Part shown: positions 51,563 through 61,156 of the stretch, in pieces
How positions within the stretch are numbered: the first letter of the stretch is position 1
Layout of the letters: every line of letters begins with the position of its first letter
Assembly (NCBI RefSeq): GCF_002812485.1
Contig: NZ_CP025003.1
Span: 558,001-622,000, forward strand
DNA: 64,000 nucleotides
Source: Dickeya fangzhongdai
GTDB lineage: Bacteria; Pseudomonadota; Gammaproteobacteria; Enterobacterales; Enterobacteriaceae
Reading direction: 5' to 3'
Position numbers and translations under genes: made by a program
Notes under the pieces: generated by a model
Seen by the model: the letters and a program-made list of their open reading frames with translations, nothing else
Database searches by the model: none
Told to the model about the DNA's origin: nothing

Positions 51563-52807
51563 ATGGTACGACCAACTTTGCAGCCCATGCTGGCTTGTGC
51601 GGCGACATTCCTTGTGGGCTGTGCTCAACAGAACTCGTCTGCTGATTTTTCACGCTATACCTCTTCCACTGCTGCACCGCGTGTAAATGACATTTATCAA
51701 AGCCGATCGCCAGAGGTCGTACGGTATGATCGCTATACACTCGTCAATACTCGCCCTACTGACGCACAGCGAGATCCTCTCAATCAGATAGTCGATATCA
51801 CGATGCCAGCATCAATCGTGAAATCCGTCGGTGACGGGTTTCGTTACTTGTTGCTTGAATCCGGGTATTCCCTCTGTCCATCCAACTCTCCAGTCTTTTC
51901 CGAGTTGTTGAGTCGTCCTCTTCCTGCTGTACAACGATCCATCGGTCCGGTTCGTCTCAGCGAAGCGTTGCAAATTGTCGCCGGCCAGGCATGGCGCCTG
52001 CGTGTTGACGATGTGAACCGCGAGATTTGTTTCGTACTGAGGGATGAATATCGCTCATTTGCCGTATCCACACCCGTTGTTGCTACCACGGGTACAAAAA
52101 CCGTTTCGGCGCCCGTGCCTGCAACGGCTGCTGCGACCGCTCAATCACAGCAAAAATTTCTGCTGAAACCGGACTCCCAGCCGCTGCCACCGCTACCCTC
52201 GGCTAAGACACTGAGCGCTCAACCCACGGTCGCGGCAGCGTCTTCAACAGCAACAACGGCCGCGTCGGCACCGGTTAAATCATTTGATTTACCGCCATAT
52301 AACCCGAACCAGAAGATCAGTGCTAACTCTGCATCGAAAGCTGTGCCGAAAGTGTCAGGGGGAACACCTCATGTACCTACCACGGCGTTACCTCCGGCAC
52401 CGGCGGCACAACCTCAGTCTGCTCGTCCCGCACAAACGCAGACGCCTGTTGCAGCGAGTGTTCAACCCGCTGCTACTCCCCCTGTGCCTGCGAAACTGTC
52501 TTCATCACTGGTGCCAGCAGCACAGACAGGACCGACATGGAAAGCTGACGTCGGATCGACATTGAAAGAGACCCTGACCGGCTGGGCTTCAAAAGCGACG
52601 TGCAGCAATGGCGGGAACTGGGTGGTCATCTGGCCGGTGTCGCTGGACTACCGCATTGATGCCCCCCTGGTGTTTCACGGCAACTTCGAATCTGTCCTGG
52701 TACAGGTTTTTGACCTCTACCGCAAAGCGGAAAAACCGCTGTTTGCCGAGGCCAACCGCATTCAGTGCCTGATTTCCGTGAGTGATACCCCGGCGGGAGG
52801 TCATTGA
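51563..52807 (+). CDS. pilL: PilL, type IVB pilus lipoprotein
   Basis: A 414-residue lipoprotein with lipobox LVGC near residue 20. The N-terminal domain (about 75-170: PLNQIVDITMPASIVKSVGDGFRYLLLESGYSL) is typical of PilL. A long Ala/Pro/Ser/Thr-rich spacer (170-325) precedes a C-terminal TcpQ-like domain (PTWKADVGSTLKETLTGWASKATCSNGGNWVVIW). It probably helps the PilN secretin assemble in the outer membrane. It is the first gene of the pil operon; GGTGGAG is the ribosome site. Confidence 0.88.
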   Translation: MVRPTLQPMLACAATFLVGCAQQNSSADFSRYTSSTAAPRVNDIYQSRSPEVVRYDRYTLVNTRPTDAQRDPLNQIVDITMPASIVKSVGDGFRYLLLESGYSLCPSNSPVFSELLSRPLPAVQRSIGPVRLSEALQIVAGQAWRLRVDDVNREICFVLRDEYRSFAVSTPVVATTGTKTVSAPVPATAAATAQSQQKFLLKPDSQPLPPLPSAKTLSAQPTVAAASSTATTAASAPVKSFDLPPYNPNQKISANSASKAVPKVSGGTPHVPTTALPPAPAAQPQSARPAQTQTPVAASVQPAATPPVPAKLSSSLVPAAQTGPTWKADVGSTLKETLTGWASKATCSNGGNWVVIWPVSLDYRIDAPLVFHGNFESVLVQVFDLYRKAEKPLFAEANRIQCLISVSDTPAGGH

Positions 52808-52808
52808 G

Positions 52809-53252
52809 ATGGGGTATGCGCTGCCGGTATTTGTCTTCTGCCTGGTTATCGCGCTGATGGCCGGCGATGCACAGCGCCGCTCGGCTGAACACGTCCGCCT
52901 GGCACAGCTGCAGACACAGCCCAGTCAGCTTGCCACCGACATACTGCGCACCGCTGATGCGGTGAATAACTGGCGCCACGGACGCACGGTAGCCGATGGT
53001 CCTGTTTCTCCTGTACAGGTCGGCATAGTCCCCGTACCTGACAGCCGTATTCAGACCATGATTCAGGGAGGACGCCTCTGGGTCTGGGTACCCGCCACCG
53101 ATGGCGTGTTTGCTGCGCTGCGTACGCAGTCCGTGACATCGGCGCTGGCGCTGACGGTCAGTAACGGGCGGTTGCGGATGGCGGATGGCACCGACATGAA
53201 CCTGCCCCTGCCGTCCGGCGTAATGGATGGCAGCATTGTTTACCTCAATTAA
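52809..53252 (+). CDS. pilM: PilM, type IVB pilus biogenesis protein
   Basis: A 147-residue protein anchored by one N-terminal membrane segment (MGYALPVFVFCLVIALMAG), with a periplasmic remainder (SQLATDILRTADAVNNWRHG; MIQGGRLWVWVPATDGVFAAL). Size and order match PilM of R64/SPI-7-type systems. It starts one base after the pilL stop, with GGGAGG as ribosome site. Its exact role in assembly is unknown. Confidence 0.88.
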   Translation: MGYALPVFVFCLVIALMAGDAQRRSAEHVRLAQLQTQPSQLATDILRTADAVNNWRHGRTVADGPVSPVQVGIVPVPDSRIQTMIQGGRLWVWVPATDGVFAALRTQSVTSALALTVSNGRLRMADGTDMNLPLPSGVMDGSIVYLN

Positions 53253-53271
53253 CCTCATCAGGGAGCTGCGG

Positions 53272-54945
53272 ATGCCGCGTTTACCTTTCTGCCTGACAGC
53301 GCTGGCCGCCGCGTTTGCGCTGTCATCATGTTCGCTGAATGAAATCAGCAAAATGGATAAGGAGGCCACGGGTCAGGCCGATACCGCTCAGCGGGTGCTA
53401 CAGAGCCGCCAGGCCCTGACACAGCCTACCGTCGTCTGGTCTGATCAACCTTGGGTCAACCTGCGGCCGGTTACGCCGGTCGTGTCCACGCCGGATGAAA
53501 AAAACCTGCCTGCCTGTCAGATAACGATTAACCGGCCGGACGGTATCTCACTGCCTGAGCTGGGGCAGCGCATCACCACACTCTGCGGCGTGCGCGTCTC
53601 TATCACGCCGGACGCATTTGCCGCACTGAGCAACGTTTCCACCGGATCTGTAGTGACCTCTCAGATGAGCGGTAATCTACCGGCACCGGATGATAACGGC
53701 CGGGTCCCTCTGGCACAGATGGGCGCCACGCCTGCGCAGGCTGTCTCCGTTCATCAGTCCCCCTCGCTTATCCGCGGCTTGAAATATCAGGGTGATATCC
53801 GCGGATTGCTGGATATGGCGGCCAGCAGCCTGGGGCTGTCATGGCGCAGCGACAGTAATGGTGTGTATTTCTACCAGCAGGATACGCGTACCTTCCAACT
53901 CGCTATCCTCAATACGAAGGTGAACAGCAGCGCTTCCATCAACTCTGGTTCCGGCAATCAGCTCGGCAGCGGTGGCGGTACAGCAGGGGGGGCAACCGGC
54001 GACATCAGCTCGAATCAGAAGACTGATTACGGCATGAACAGCGATCTGTACGATGATATCCGCAAAACCATCGAGCAGATGCTGACTCCAAAATCTGGAC
54101 GCTTCTGGCTGTCCGCGGCCTCGGGGACGTTGAGCGTAACCGACACCCCTGATGTTCTGAACCGGATTGGTCGCTACATCGAATATCAGAACAAGGTTCT
54201 GAGCCGCCAGGTCCAGCTCAACATCCAGATTGTCAGCGTCACCCAGACGCGTAACGAGCAGATGGGGCTGGACTGGGGGCTGGTCTATAAATCGCTGCAG
54301 AATGTGGGTGCCAGCCTGACCGGCTCAATGGCTAATGCCTCCTCATCAGCTGCCAGCGCCGGTATTTCCATTCTCGATACAGCCAGCGGCAACGCTGCTA
54401 AATTTTCCGGCTCCAGTCTGCTGATTAAGGCATTGGCCGAGCAGGGCAACGTCAGCATGGCGCTGAATCAGACCAACCCGACCGCCAACCTGACCCCAGT
54501 GGCTTATCAACTGTCTAAGCAAAAGGGTATTTTGACCAGCGCGACTTCGACGGCAACCGCCAACGTCGGAGTGACCTCCTCCCAGACGGTTACCACAATT
54601 ACTACCGGACTGTTCATGACCATGCTGCCGTTTATTCAGGAAAACGGTGACGTGCAATTGCAATTCGCCTTCAGCTATACCAGCCCGCCGCAGATTGAAA
54701 GTTTCATCAGCCGTGACGGGAATACCCGAAATGACATGCCAAGCACGTCAACCGAAGGGCTCGCCCGTAAGGTCAACCTGCGTTCCGGCCAGACACTGGT
54801 ACTGACCGGCTCGGAGCAGCAGAACCTGTCAGCTGATAAACAAGGCACATTCACGCCGGGTAATTTTATCCTGGGCGGCGGTCAGACCGGCACGCGTGGC
54901 CGAACCACGCTCGTCATCATGATCACCCCTGTTCTGCTGAGGTAA
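53272..54945 (+). CDS. pilN: PilN, outer-membrane secretin of the type IVB pilus
   Basis: A 557-residue lipoprotein secretin. The signal peptide ends in lipobox LSSC, periplasmic N-domains (QITINRPDGISLPELGQRITTLCGVRV; GLKYQGDIRGLLDMAASSLGLSW) follow, and the secretin core runs from about residue 330 to a conserved C-terminus (KVNLRSGQTLVLTGSEQ ... TTLVIMITPVLLR). It forms the outer-membrane pore through which the pilus passes. The start at 53272 follows GGGAGCTGCGG. Confidence 0.93.
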   Translation: MPRLPFCLTALAAAFALSSCSLNEISKMDKEATGQADTAQRVLQSRQALTQPTVVWSDQPWVNLRPVTPVVSTPDEKNLPACQITINRPDGISLPELGQRITTLCGVRVSITPDAFAALSNVSTGSVVTSQMSGNLPAPDDNGRVPLAQMGATPAQAVSVHQSPSLIRGLKYQGDIRGLLDMAASSLGLSWRSDSNGVYFYQQDTRTFQLAILNTKVNSSASINSGSGNQLGSGGGTAGGATGDISSNQKTDYGMNSDLYDDIRKTIEQMLTPKSGRFWLSAASGTLSVTDTPDVLNRIGRYIEYQNKVLSRQVQLNIQIVSVTQTRNEQMGLDWGLVYKSLQNVGASLTGSMANASSSAASAGISILDTASGNAAKFSGSSLLIKALAEQGNVSMALNQTNPTANLTPVAYQLSKQKGILTSATSTATANVGVTSSQTVTTITTGLFMTMLPFIQENGDVQLQFAFSYTSPPQIESFISRDGNTRNDMPSTSTEGLARKVNLRSGQTLVLTGSEQQNLSADKQGTFTPGNFILGGGQTGTRGRTTLVIMITPVLLR

Positions 54946-54947
54946 CC

Positions 54948-56228
54948 ATGTCATCACAGAAAAAAACAGCACGTCGCACCGGTATCCGTATCACGCACCA
55001 CCGGCGTGACTGGATGGCCGGTCTTCACTGGGCGCCGCTGCGGAGCGCATTAATGTCCAGGCTGCGGAGTAAGGCTTCGCCGGACACCCATTGCGTGACT
55101 GCCGGCAGAGGAAACGCGTCAATGGCGGGTGTTGTCTCTCCGGGGCGCATGCATCGCCGCCTTTACTCCCTTGCCGTGGCTTTTCAACTGACCGAAGGCG
55201 GCAATGCATGGGGCATTTATCGCCTGAGTCGGGATGAAGACCTGTGGGTTTTTTTTGCCACCAGCGGTGGTCAGCTCTCCGTAATGGGCGACGTCACCGG
55301 TTCACGAGCGGCCATTGAATTAGCCTCACAGAATTTTCTGCGCTTTAACGATGCGGATGCCTCGAGCCTGCGCTGTACGGCCACGGCAGACGATGACCGC
55401 TATGTCATGACACTGACGGACAGGCTAAGTGGTGTGCAGCTGAAGCGCTGCCGCCTGCGTAAACGCCTGACGCCGTTGTCACTCATCTTGCCCGCAGCCG
55501 TGATGACGCTGGCGATGGCATCCGGCGCTTACTGGTATGACGCCGTGCAGCAGAAGGCAGAACAGGCGGCTGCGATGGCGGCGTTTCGTGCACGCATGGC
55601 GATGACACCTGAAAAGTCGGTGACCCCGGTCCGCGCACCGCACCCGTGGGCCTCACAGCCTCCCGTATCAGTGCTACTCAGCAACTGCTGGCTGACGCGG
55701 GAGCCGCTATATGCATCTGTAGCCGGATGGCGTTTTACCGACGGTGAATGTGTTTCTGAAGGTCTGCGTGAGCGCTTCATCGCTACGCCGGGCGCAACTG
55801 TTGAAGATTTCGCCCGTCGTGTCAAAGAGTTGTTTGGCCTTTCTGCCGTATTTAACCTCAGTGAAGGGGGTAAAAACGGTGATATTTTCATCCCCTTTCG
55901 TAAATACAACGTAGGCGAGTACACCGATGAAGCGCTGCCCGGTGCGGATGCGCAACTGATGCGTTTTATTTCGCACCTGCAGCGCCGCAATCTGGACGTG
56001 AAATTTACGGAGGTGAAGCCACCTGCAGTCCCGCCTGGTCAGGAAAAAAACACGCCCGTACAGGACTGGCGGGAATTTACCTTTTCCGTCAGCTCTCGTC
56101 TACAGCCTGAGATTCTGATGCAGGATTTTGATGCGACAGGTCTTCGCCTGACCAGCGTGTCCATCACTATGAGCCCGAAGGGGCAGTACTCTTACACCAT
56201 CAAGGGGAGCATTTATGCGCAGAACTAG
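54948..56228 (+). CDS. pilO: PilO, type IVB pilus inner-membrane protein
   Basis: A 426-residue protein. A cytoplasmic N-terminal half (about 1-180) leads to a single membrane segment (LSLILPAAVMTLAMASGAYWY), then a periplasmic half. Size and location match PilO of R64-type pili, thought to link secretin and inner-membrane platform. It starts two bases after pilN and overlaps pilP by 14 bases. Confidence 0.88.
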   Translation: MSSQKKTARRTGIRITHHRRDWMAGLHWAPLRSALMSRLRSKASPDTHCVTAGRGNASMAGVVSPGRMHRRLYSLAVAFQLTEGGNAWGIYRLSRDEDLWVFFATSGGQLSVMGDVTGSRAAIELASQNFLRFNDADASSLRCTATADDDRYVMTLTDRLSGVQLKRCRLRKRLTPLSLILPAAVMTLAMASGAYWYDAVQQKAEQAAAMAAFRARMAMTPEKSVTPVRAPHPWASQPPVSVLLSNCWLTREPLYASVAGWRFTDGECVSEGLRERFIATPGATVEDFARRVKELFGLSAVFNLSEGGKNGDIFIPFRKYNVGEYTDEALPGADAQLMRFISHLQRRNLDVKFTEVKPPAVPPGQEKNTPVQDWREFTFSVSSRLQPEILMQDFDATGLRLTSVSITMSPKGQYSYTIKGSIYAQN

Positions 56229-56712
56229 TTTAGCTGGCAGGCTTCTCATCTTGCTGGCACTGCTTTACGGAGAAGCTCAGGCTGCCAGTTTTAGCGATAC
56301 GTTGCCTTCCAACGTTACTCAGGGAGAATTAGAAACCGCTCAGGCGCGCATCCTGATCCTGGAGCAGAAAGTCCAGACCGCCCGTCTGGAACAGCAACTG
56401 CGGGAAAGCCAGTCCGGGCAGAGTACCGACCGTAATTATCTGGCGACATCCATGCAACCGTCAGCACCGCTCATGACGCAACCAGTCCCGTCACAAACGG
56501 CCGCGACGTCTGTCACGGAGAAGCGTGCTGGCAGTGTGCGCCTGCAGGAGATTTACGGTCGCGGCACACAGCTACGCGCCCGCATCGTACTGCCAGACGG
56601 TGGTGTAACCGAGGTGGTGAACGGCGATCAGATCCCCGGCACCTCAAAGCGTGTCACGGAGGTCACGTCCACGCTCGTGCGCCTCAGTGACAATTCCGAA
56701 CTCTCCTTCTGA
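56215..56712 (+). CDS. pilP: PilP, type IVB pilus periplasmic protein
   Basis: A 165-residue exported protein with signal peptide MRRTSLAGRLLILLALLYGEAQA. A coiled-coil region (LETAQARILILEQKVQTARLEQQLRESQ) and a C-terminal beta domain (VRLQEIYGRGTQLRARIVLPDGGVTEVVNGDQIPGTSKRVTEV) of the PilP/GspC-like type follow. It probably bridges PilO and the PilN secretin. It lies inside the pil operon, overlapping pilO. Confidence 0.88.
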   Translation: MRRTSLAGRLLILLALLYGEAQAASFSDTLPSNVTQGELETAQARILILEQKVQTARLEQQLRESQSGQSTDRNYLATSMQPSAPLMTQPVPSQTAATSVTEKRAGSVRLQEIYGRGTQLRARIVLPDGGVTEVVNGDQIPGTSKRVTEVTSTLVRLSDNSELSF

Positions 56713-56721
56713 GTCTGAACG

Positions 56722-58296
56722 ATGACACCTGATAAAGAGATTATGGATTTTGTGTTTGCCGAACGGCATCCGTCCGGCGGGATGACGCTGCTTATCGACG
56801 GTAACCGGCGAAAAGAACCCGCCATACAGCGCTGGGTGATGGATGTCACCCGCGAGTATCCGACGGCAAAAACCGAGTTTGTGACGCTGAGCGAGCTGAA
56901 CCGTCGGCGCGAGGTGGCAGAGCGTCAGGGGCTGAGTCTGTCTCAGAGCGTTAGCGAAAGTGACCTGAACAGCCGTGATATCAGCGTGTCGCAGGACAGG
57001 GTCATCAGCTATATGAGGCTGGGCAACGAGCTCAGTGCATCTGACGTTCATATGGAAATCAGCGCTGACCGTAAGATCAGCATCGTCCAGTTGCGTATCC
57101 ACGGCGAGCTGGAAGTGGTGGATGAAGTGAAAGATGCTGAGGGGATGACGCTGTCCTCAACTGCCTATCTTTCGATGTGCGACGTGCGCGAACAGTCATT
57201 TTTTGCCGGTCGCGAGCAGTCAGGGCGCATCGATGCAAAGTTTGCCCGCCGTGCCGGTCTGTATGGCGCCCGCTATGAACACCGCCCCACGCCCGACGGC
57301 CTTATCGTGGTCCTGAGGCTCATTCCCGATGACGGCGATAACGTTCCTTCGCTGCCGCAGCTGGGTTTTCTGCCGGAGCAGATTAAGCTCATCATGCAAA
57401 TCCTGCGCCTGCCGGAAGGCATGACGCTGCTGACCGGGCCGACCGGTTCCGGGAAGAGCGCCACGCTGCGCGTTTTCAGTGATATCTGGCTGAAACTGAC
57501 CGGCGGAAAAAAGCGCCTGCTGACGCTGGAGAATCCGCCGGAGGGACGTATTCCGGGGGCTATCCAGACGCCGGTCATGCCTGCAGATAACTCGCCGGAG
57601 GCCATCAGCCGTGCCTGGACTAACGCCAATGCCTCCGCGCTGCGTCTCGATCCGGATGCCATTCTGAACGGAGAGATGCGTGACCTGTACTCCCTTATCG
57701 CCGCCATTTACGCCAGTGAGACCGGCCACGCTCTGTTCTCCACCCTGCACACCCAGAGCGCCATCGGCGCCCTGCGTCGTATGGAACACTTCGGCGTTGA
57801 CCGCCATCTTCTGGCGGATGCGTCACTGGTCACTGGCCTGATAGGACAGCGTCTGGTGCCGCTGCTGTGTGAAAAATGCCGTATTCCCTGGCAGGTGAAA
57901 GCGCCTGAGCTTGACGGCGAAACCCGCGCGCGCCTGGAAAAATACTGCACGGTCGAAGGGGTGTGCGATACCAGCAAACTCTTCTTCCGTAATCACGAGG
58001 GTTGTCCTCTCTGCCAGAAAACGGTTCCGCTGACCGGCCGCATCGTCAGTCGCGGCGTAACAGGTCGCACGGCAATTGCCGAGGTGGTCCGGACGGATGC
58101 CCGACTGATGCAGCTCTGGTTGTCTCACGGTCCGGCCGTTGCCCGTCAGTACTGGGTAAACCAGGGCGGTATTACCCGCCGCATGCACCTGCTGCGTTAT
58201 CTCGCGGAGGGGCGTGTTGATCCGCTGGAAGGCGATCTTATCTGTCCACTGGACGAGGACGACATTATGCAGTGTGAGGTGCCGCATGCCGGTTAA
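56722..58296 (+). CDS. pilQ: PilQ, pilus assembly ATPase
   Basis: A 524-residue GspE/PilB-type hexameric ATPase. N-terminal domains (SDVHMEISADRKISIVQLRIHGELE) precede Walker A LLTGPTGSGKSATL (about residue 236). Asp/His boxes follow (TLENPPEGRIPGAIQTPV; SALRLDPDAILNGEMRD; TGHALFSTLHTQS), and a zinc-type cysteine set (CEKC...CPLC) lies near 390-435. It powers pilin polymerisation at the inner membrane. The start at 56722 may instead be the ATG at 56743. Its end overlaps pilR. Confidence 0.92.
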   Translation: MTPDKEIMDFVFAERHPSGGMTLLIDGNRRKEPAIQRWVMDVTREYPTAKTEFVTLSELNRRREVAERQGLSLSQSVSESDLNSRDISVSQDRVISYMRLGNELSASDVHMEISADRKISIVQLRIHGELEVVDEVKDAEGMTLSSTAYLSMCDVREQSFFAGREQSGRIDAKFARRAGLYGARYEHRPTPDGLIVVLRLIPDDGDNVPSLPQLGFLPEQIKLIMQILRLPEGMTLLTGPTGSGKSATLRVFSDIWLKLTGGKKRLLTLENPPEGRIPGAIQTPVMPADNSPEAISRAWTNANASALRLDPDAILNGEMRDLYSLIAAIYASETGHALFSTLHTQSAIGALRRMEHFGVDRHLLADASLVTGLIGQRLVPLLCEKCRIPWQVKAPELDGETRARLEKYCTVEGVCDTSKLFFRNHEGCPLCQKTVPLTGRIVSRGVTGRTAIAEVVRTDARLMQLWLSHGPAVARQYWVNQGGITRRMHLLRYLAEGRVDPLEGDLICPLDEDDIMQCEVPHAG

Positions 58297-59401
58297 GACA
58301 CGTTTTTCACCTGAGCGTGATATGTCACTGGCGGAAAAACTGCGGTATCGCCTGGTCAGGGCCACCTTTACAGGCCAGTATCGCCAGCCGTTTTACGAAA
58401 CCCTGCGCTTTCTGCTGGAAAACCGTAAACCGCTGAAAGAGGCGCTGACCATGATAGGTGAGGTGCATACCGACTTTGGCCAGCGATGGCACCCCTATCA
58501 TGAGCTGGTACAAGACTGCATTGAGGGCGTGAAAGACAACCGTGAGGGCCGCTCCCTGCAGGATGTGCTTGCCGCCTGGGCCCCTTATGAAGAAGCGGCG
58601 CTCATCAGCGCCGGGATGGAGACCGGCAATATTCCCGGTGCGCTGATGCAGGCTGACAAGCTGATCGTCGCTCGCCGGAGCATCCTCGGACAGGTGATCT
58701 TCGCCTCAGTATTTCCGGCGGCATTAGCCCTGCTGAGTACGGGGCTGCTACTGACCAACAACCTGGCACTCGTACCCACCTTAAGCAAAATGTCTGACCC
58801 GGCACGCTGGACAGGTGCGCTCGGACTGATGAACGGGGTGGCGCAGTGGACCGATAAGTGGGGGGGGACCGCGGCAGGTGCGGCTGTCGGGCTAGTGCTG
58901 CTGGCGTTCTGGTCGTTGCCTCGCTGGCGGGGGCGCCTGCGGCGCCTGGCCGATTATCTGTTGCCCTGGTCAGTTTACAAAGATCTGCAGGGTGCGGTTT
59001 TCCTGATGAATATCGGTGCACTGCTGGGTGCTGGCGTGCAGGAGCTCAAAGCGCTGCAGATCCTGAACGAATTCGCCCCGCCCTGGCTGCAGGAGCGTAT
59101 TGATGCGGCGATGGAGTGCATGAGCGAGGGTGATTCGCTGGGCATGGCACTGCGCCAAAGCGGTTACGACTTTCCCAGCAGGGAGGCGGTGAACTACCTC
59201 TCGTTGCTGGATAAAGGCAACAGCGCTGCGTCACTTATCTCTAACTATGCTGACCGCTGGCTGGAGCAGGCGCTGGCGCGCGTTGCCCGTCGGGCGAACG
59301 TCACAAAGTTCTTTTCTCTTGTTCTGATTATGAGTTTTTTCTTACTCATTCTGCTGATGGTAATGCAGATTCAGGACATGAACACCTTCAACATACATTA
59401 A
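58286..59401 (+). CDS. pilR: PilR, inner-membrane platform protein
   Basis: A 371-residue GspF/PilC-type protein with two T2SSF repeats. The motifs GRSLQDVLAAWAPYEEAALISAGMETGNIPGALMQA and SEGDSLGMALRQSGYDFPSREAVNYLSLLDKG mark the repeats, and three or four membrane helices end in LVLIMSFFLLILLMVMQI. It anchors the ATPase and pilin assembly. The start at 58286 overlaps pilQ by 11 bases with GAGGTG upstream. Confidence 0.91.
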   Translation: MPVKTRFSPERDMSLAEKLRYRLVRATFTGQYRQPFYETLRFLLENRKPLKEALTMIGEVHTDFGQRWHPYHELVQDCIEGVKDNREGRSLQDVLAAWAPYEEAALISAGMETGNIPGALMQADKLIVARRSILGQVIFASVFPAALALLSTGLLLTNNLALVPTLSKMSDPARWTGALGLMNGVAQWTDKWGGTAAGAAVGLVLLAFWSLPRWRGRLRRLADYLLPWSVYKDLQGAVFLMNIGALLGAGVQELKALQILNEFAPPWLQERIDAAMECMSEGDSLGMALRQSGYDFPSREAVNYLSLLDKGNSAASLISNYADRWLEQALARVARRANVTKFFSLVLIMSFFLLILLMVMQIQDMNTFNIH

Positions 59402-59410
59402 GGAACGACC

Positions 59411-60007
59411 ATGACATCTCAGACATTACCGCATCACCAGCGTCAGCCGGACCGGGGCTGGGGTATTCTTGAGCACGGCAGTATCGCGTTATTTACGGTT
59501 ATCGTCATTTGCATTGTCGGGGCGCTTGTCTGGAGCCTCTCAGGCAAAAAGTCTGTTGCGGTGGAGACATCAAATATCCAGACCGTTGTGACCAACGCAC
59601 AGCAGCTCAAGCAGACCCAAGGCGGCTATAACTTTACCAGCGGCACGACCATGACCGGCACGCTTATTCAGCAGGGCGGCGCACCGAAAGCCGGCTGGAC
59701 GATTCAGGGGACTGCCAGTTCCGGTACGGCGACGATGTGGAACAGCTACGGCGGACAGGTCGTCATGGCGCCGGTGGCATCTAACGGGTTTAACAACGGT
59801 TTCTCCGTCACTACGCAGAAAGTGCCGCAAGCAGACTGTATCTCCATTACCACCCAGCTTGGTTCCGGCGGCGCTTTCAGTGCCATCAGCATCAACAGCA
59901 CCGATTACAGCGATGGTGTGGTGAGCGCTGAAGAGGCAGGCAAGTCCTGTACCGGCGACACCGGCATGACCGGTAACAATACGCTGGTCTTTACCCATAA
60001 CGGCTGA
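59411..60007 (+). CDS. pilS: PilS, major type IVB prepilin
   Basis: A 198-residue prepilin. The short leader ends in DRG16, and the mature N-terminus is W17-G-I-L-E21, so cleavage after Gly leaves Trp at +1 and the conserved Glu at +5. A hydrophobic helix (HGSIALFTVIVICIVGALVWSL) and a globular domain with two cysteines (ADCISI; KSCTGD), probably disulfide-bonded, follow. It is the pilus subunit, processed by PilU. AAGGAACGACC precedes the ATG. Confidence 0.91.
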   Translation: MTSQTLPHHQRQPDRGWGILEHGSIALFTVIVICIVGALVWSLSGKKSVAVETSNIQTVVTNAQQLKQTQGGYNFTSGTTMTGTLIQQGGAPKAGWTIQGTASSGTATMWNSYGGQVVMAPVASNGFNNGFSVTTQKVPQADCISITTQLGSGGAFSAISINSTDYSDGVVSAEEAGKSCTGDTGMTGNNTLVFTHNG

Positions 60008-60011
60008 TGAC

Positions 60012-60491
60012 ATGCTTCGGCTGCCGATCTTCCTGCTACTCATCCTGCTCTGCCCCCGTGTGGGGGCGTTCTGCTTTGACGCAGCAGGGGCAAAGTACCA
60101 CATCGATCCACTGCTGATTCAGTCCATTGCCACCGGTGAAAGCAGCCTGCGTCCAGGGATTACGAATGTTAACCGTGATAAAAAAACCGGGCGTGCGCTC
60201 AGCACTGATTATGGGCTGATGCAGGTTAACTCCTCACACATCCCGACGCTGATAGCGCAGGGCTATATCCGCAGCCCGCAGGATTTGCTTACACGTCCCT
60301 GTCTCAATGTACAGATTGGCACCTGGATTCTGGCGAAGCACTTTCAGGTGTGTGGTATCAGTTGGAACTGCCTGGGCTCTTACAACGCCGGTTTTCGGCA
60401 GGATCGCCATGAAACACGCGAGTCCTACGCCAACCGGATTTATGCCATTTACCGGTGCCTTTTACTGAAAGAACGGGGAATAAAACTGTGA
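60012..60491 (+). CDS. pilT: PilT, lytic transglycosylase of the pilus operon
   Basis: A 159-residue exported lytic transglycosylase (SLT fold, VirB1-like). After the signal peptide (MLRLPIFLLLILLCPRVGAF) it shows IATGESSLRPG with the catalytic Glu, DYGLMQVNSSH, and LGSYNAGF. It opens peptidoglycan for the pilus. Despite the name it is unrelated to the PilT retraction ATPase of type IVA pili. It starts four bases after pilS and overlaps pilU by GTGA. Confidence 0.92.
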   Translation: MLRLPIFLLLILLCPRVGAFCFDAAGAKYHIDPLLIQSIATGESSLRPGITNVNRDKKTGRALSTDYGLMQVNSSHIPTLIAQGYIRSPQDLLTRPCLNVQIGTWILAKHFQVCGISWNCLGSYNAGFRQDRHETRESYANRIYAIYRCLLLKERGIKL

Positions 60492-61156
60492 CGCTGCTGA
60501 CGCTGAGTATGCCGTGGCCCACGCTTATCATCATTTTTCCACTGGGCCTCTGTCTTTTCAATTTTATGGCGAGCCTGGTTCGCCTACGCCTGATGACATC
60601 GGATGATGAAGGCGAATGGTTTGCTGTTTTTTTTAACCCGGTACCTTCCGGGTTCACCTGGCTCTACGCGGCAGTGGCAACCGGCATGATACTTTCCCCT
60701 GCACCAGTAACGGAACGGCTGCTGTCGCTGTTATTCAGCCTCTTTCTGTTCAATATGACGCTTACCGATGCGCTGACGGGGCTGCTGCCCCGTGAGATGA
60801 CGGTGAGTTGCTTGATTGCGGGTCTGACAGCCGCACTCCTGCACCCAGGCTTTACGGGACATATCCTCTCAGCTGTCGCCGCGCTGGGGATATTCGGCGG
60901 CTGGCGTTATGTCACAACGAAGATTCATGGCCGCGAGTGTCTGGGGCTAGGTGATGTGTGGCTGGCCGGTGCCATTGCCGCATGGCTTGGTGGCCATCAC
61001 TGGCTTTATGCCCTGCTGACTGGTGTGGTGCTTTTTGTCCTATGGCAGATATCGGTTAGTCGTAGCAGTGAGGGCGGACCGATGGGTCCCTGGTTGTGTG
61101 CCGGTGCGATGTCAGTGACTCTGCTTAAACTTTATCAGCCGCTTATTACATGGTGA
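60488..61156 (+). CDS. pilU: PilU, prepilin peptidase (A24 family)
   Basis: A 222-residue membrane protease. The catalytic aspartates are seen in LTDALTGLLPREM and in the GxGD motif GLGDVWLAG. It lacks the cysteine-rich N-terminal methylase domain of long prepilin peptidases, as usual for type IVB systems. It cleaves PilS and PilV leaders. GTG at 60488 overlaps the pilT stop; its own stop overlaps the pilV start. Confidence 0.9.
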   Translation: MTLLTLSMPWPTLIIIFPLGLCLFNFMASLVRLRLMTSDDEGEWFAVFFNPVPSGFTWLYAAVATGMILSPAPVTERLLSLLFSLFLFNMTLTDALTGLLPREMTVSCLIAGLTAALLHPGFTGHILSAVAALGIFGGWRYVTTKIHGRECLGLGDVWLAGAIAAWLGGHHWLYALLTGVVLFVLWQISVSRSSEGGPMGPWLCAGAMSVTLLKLYQPLITW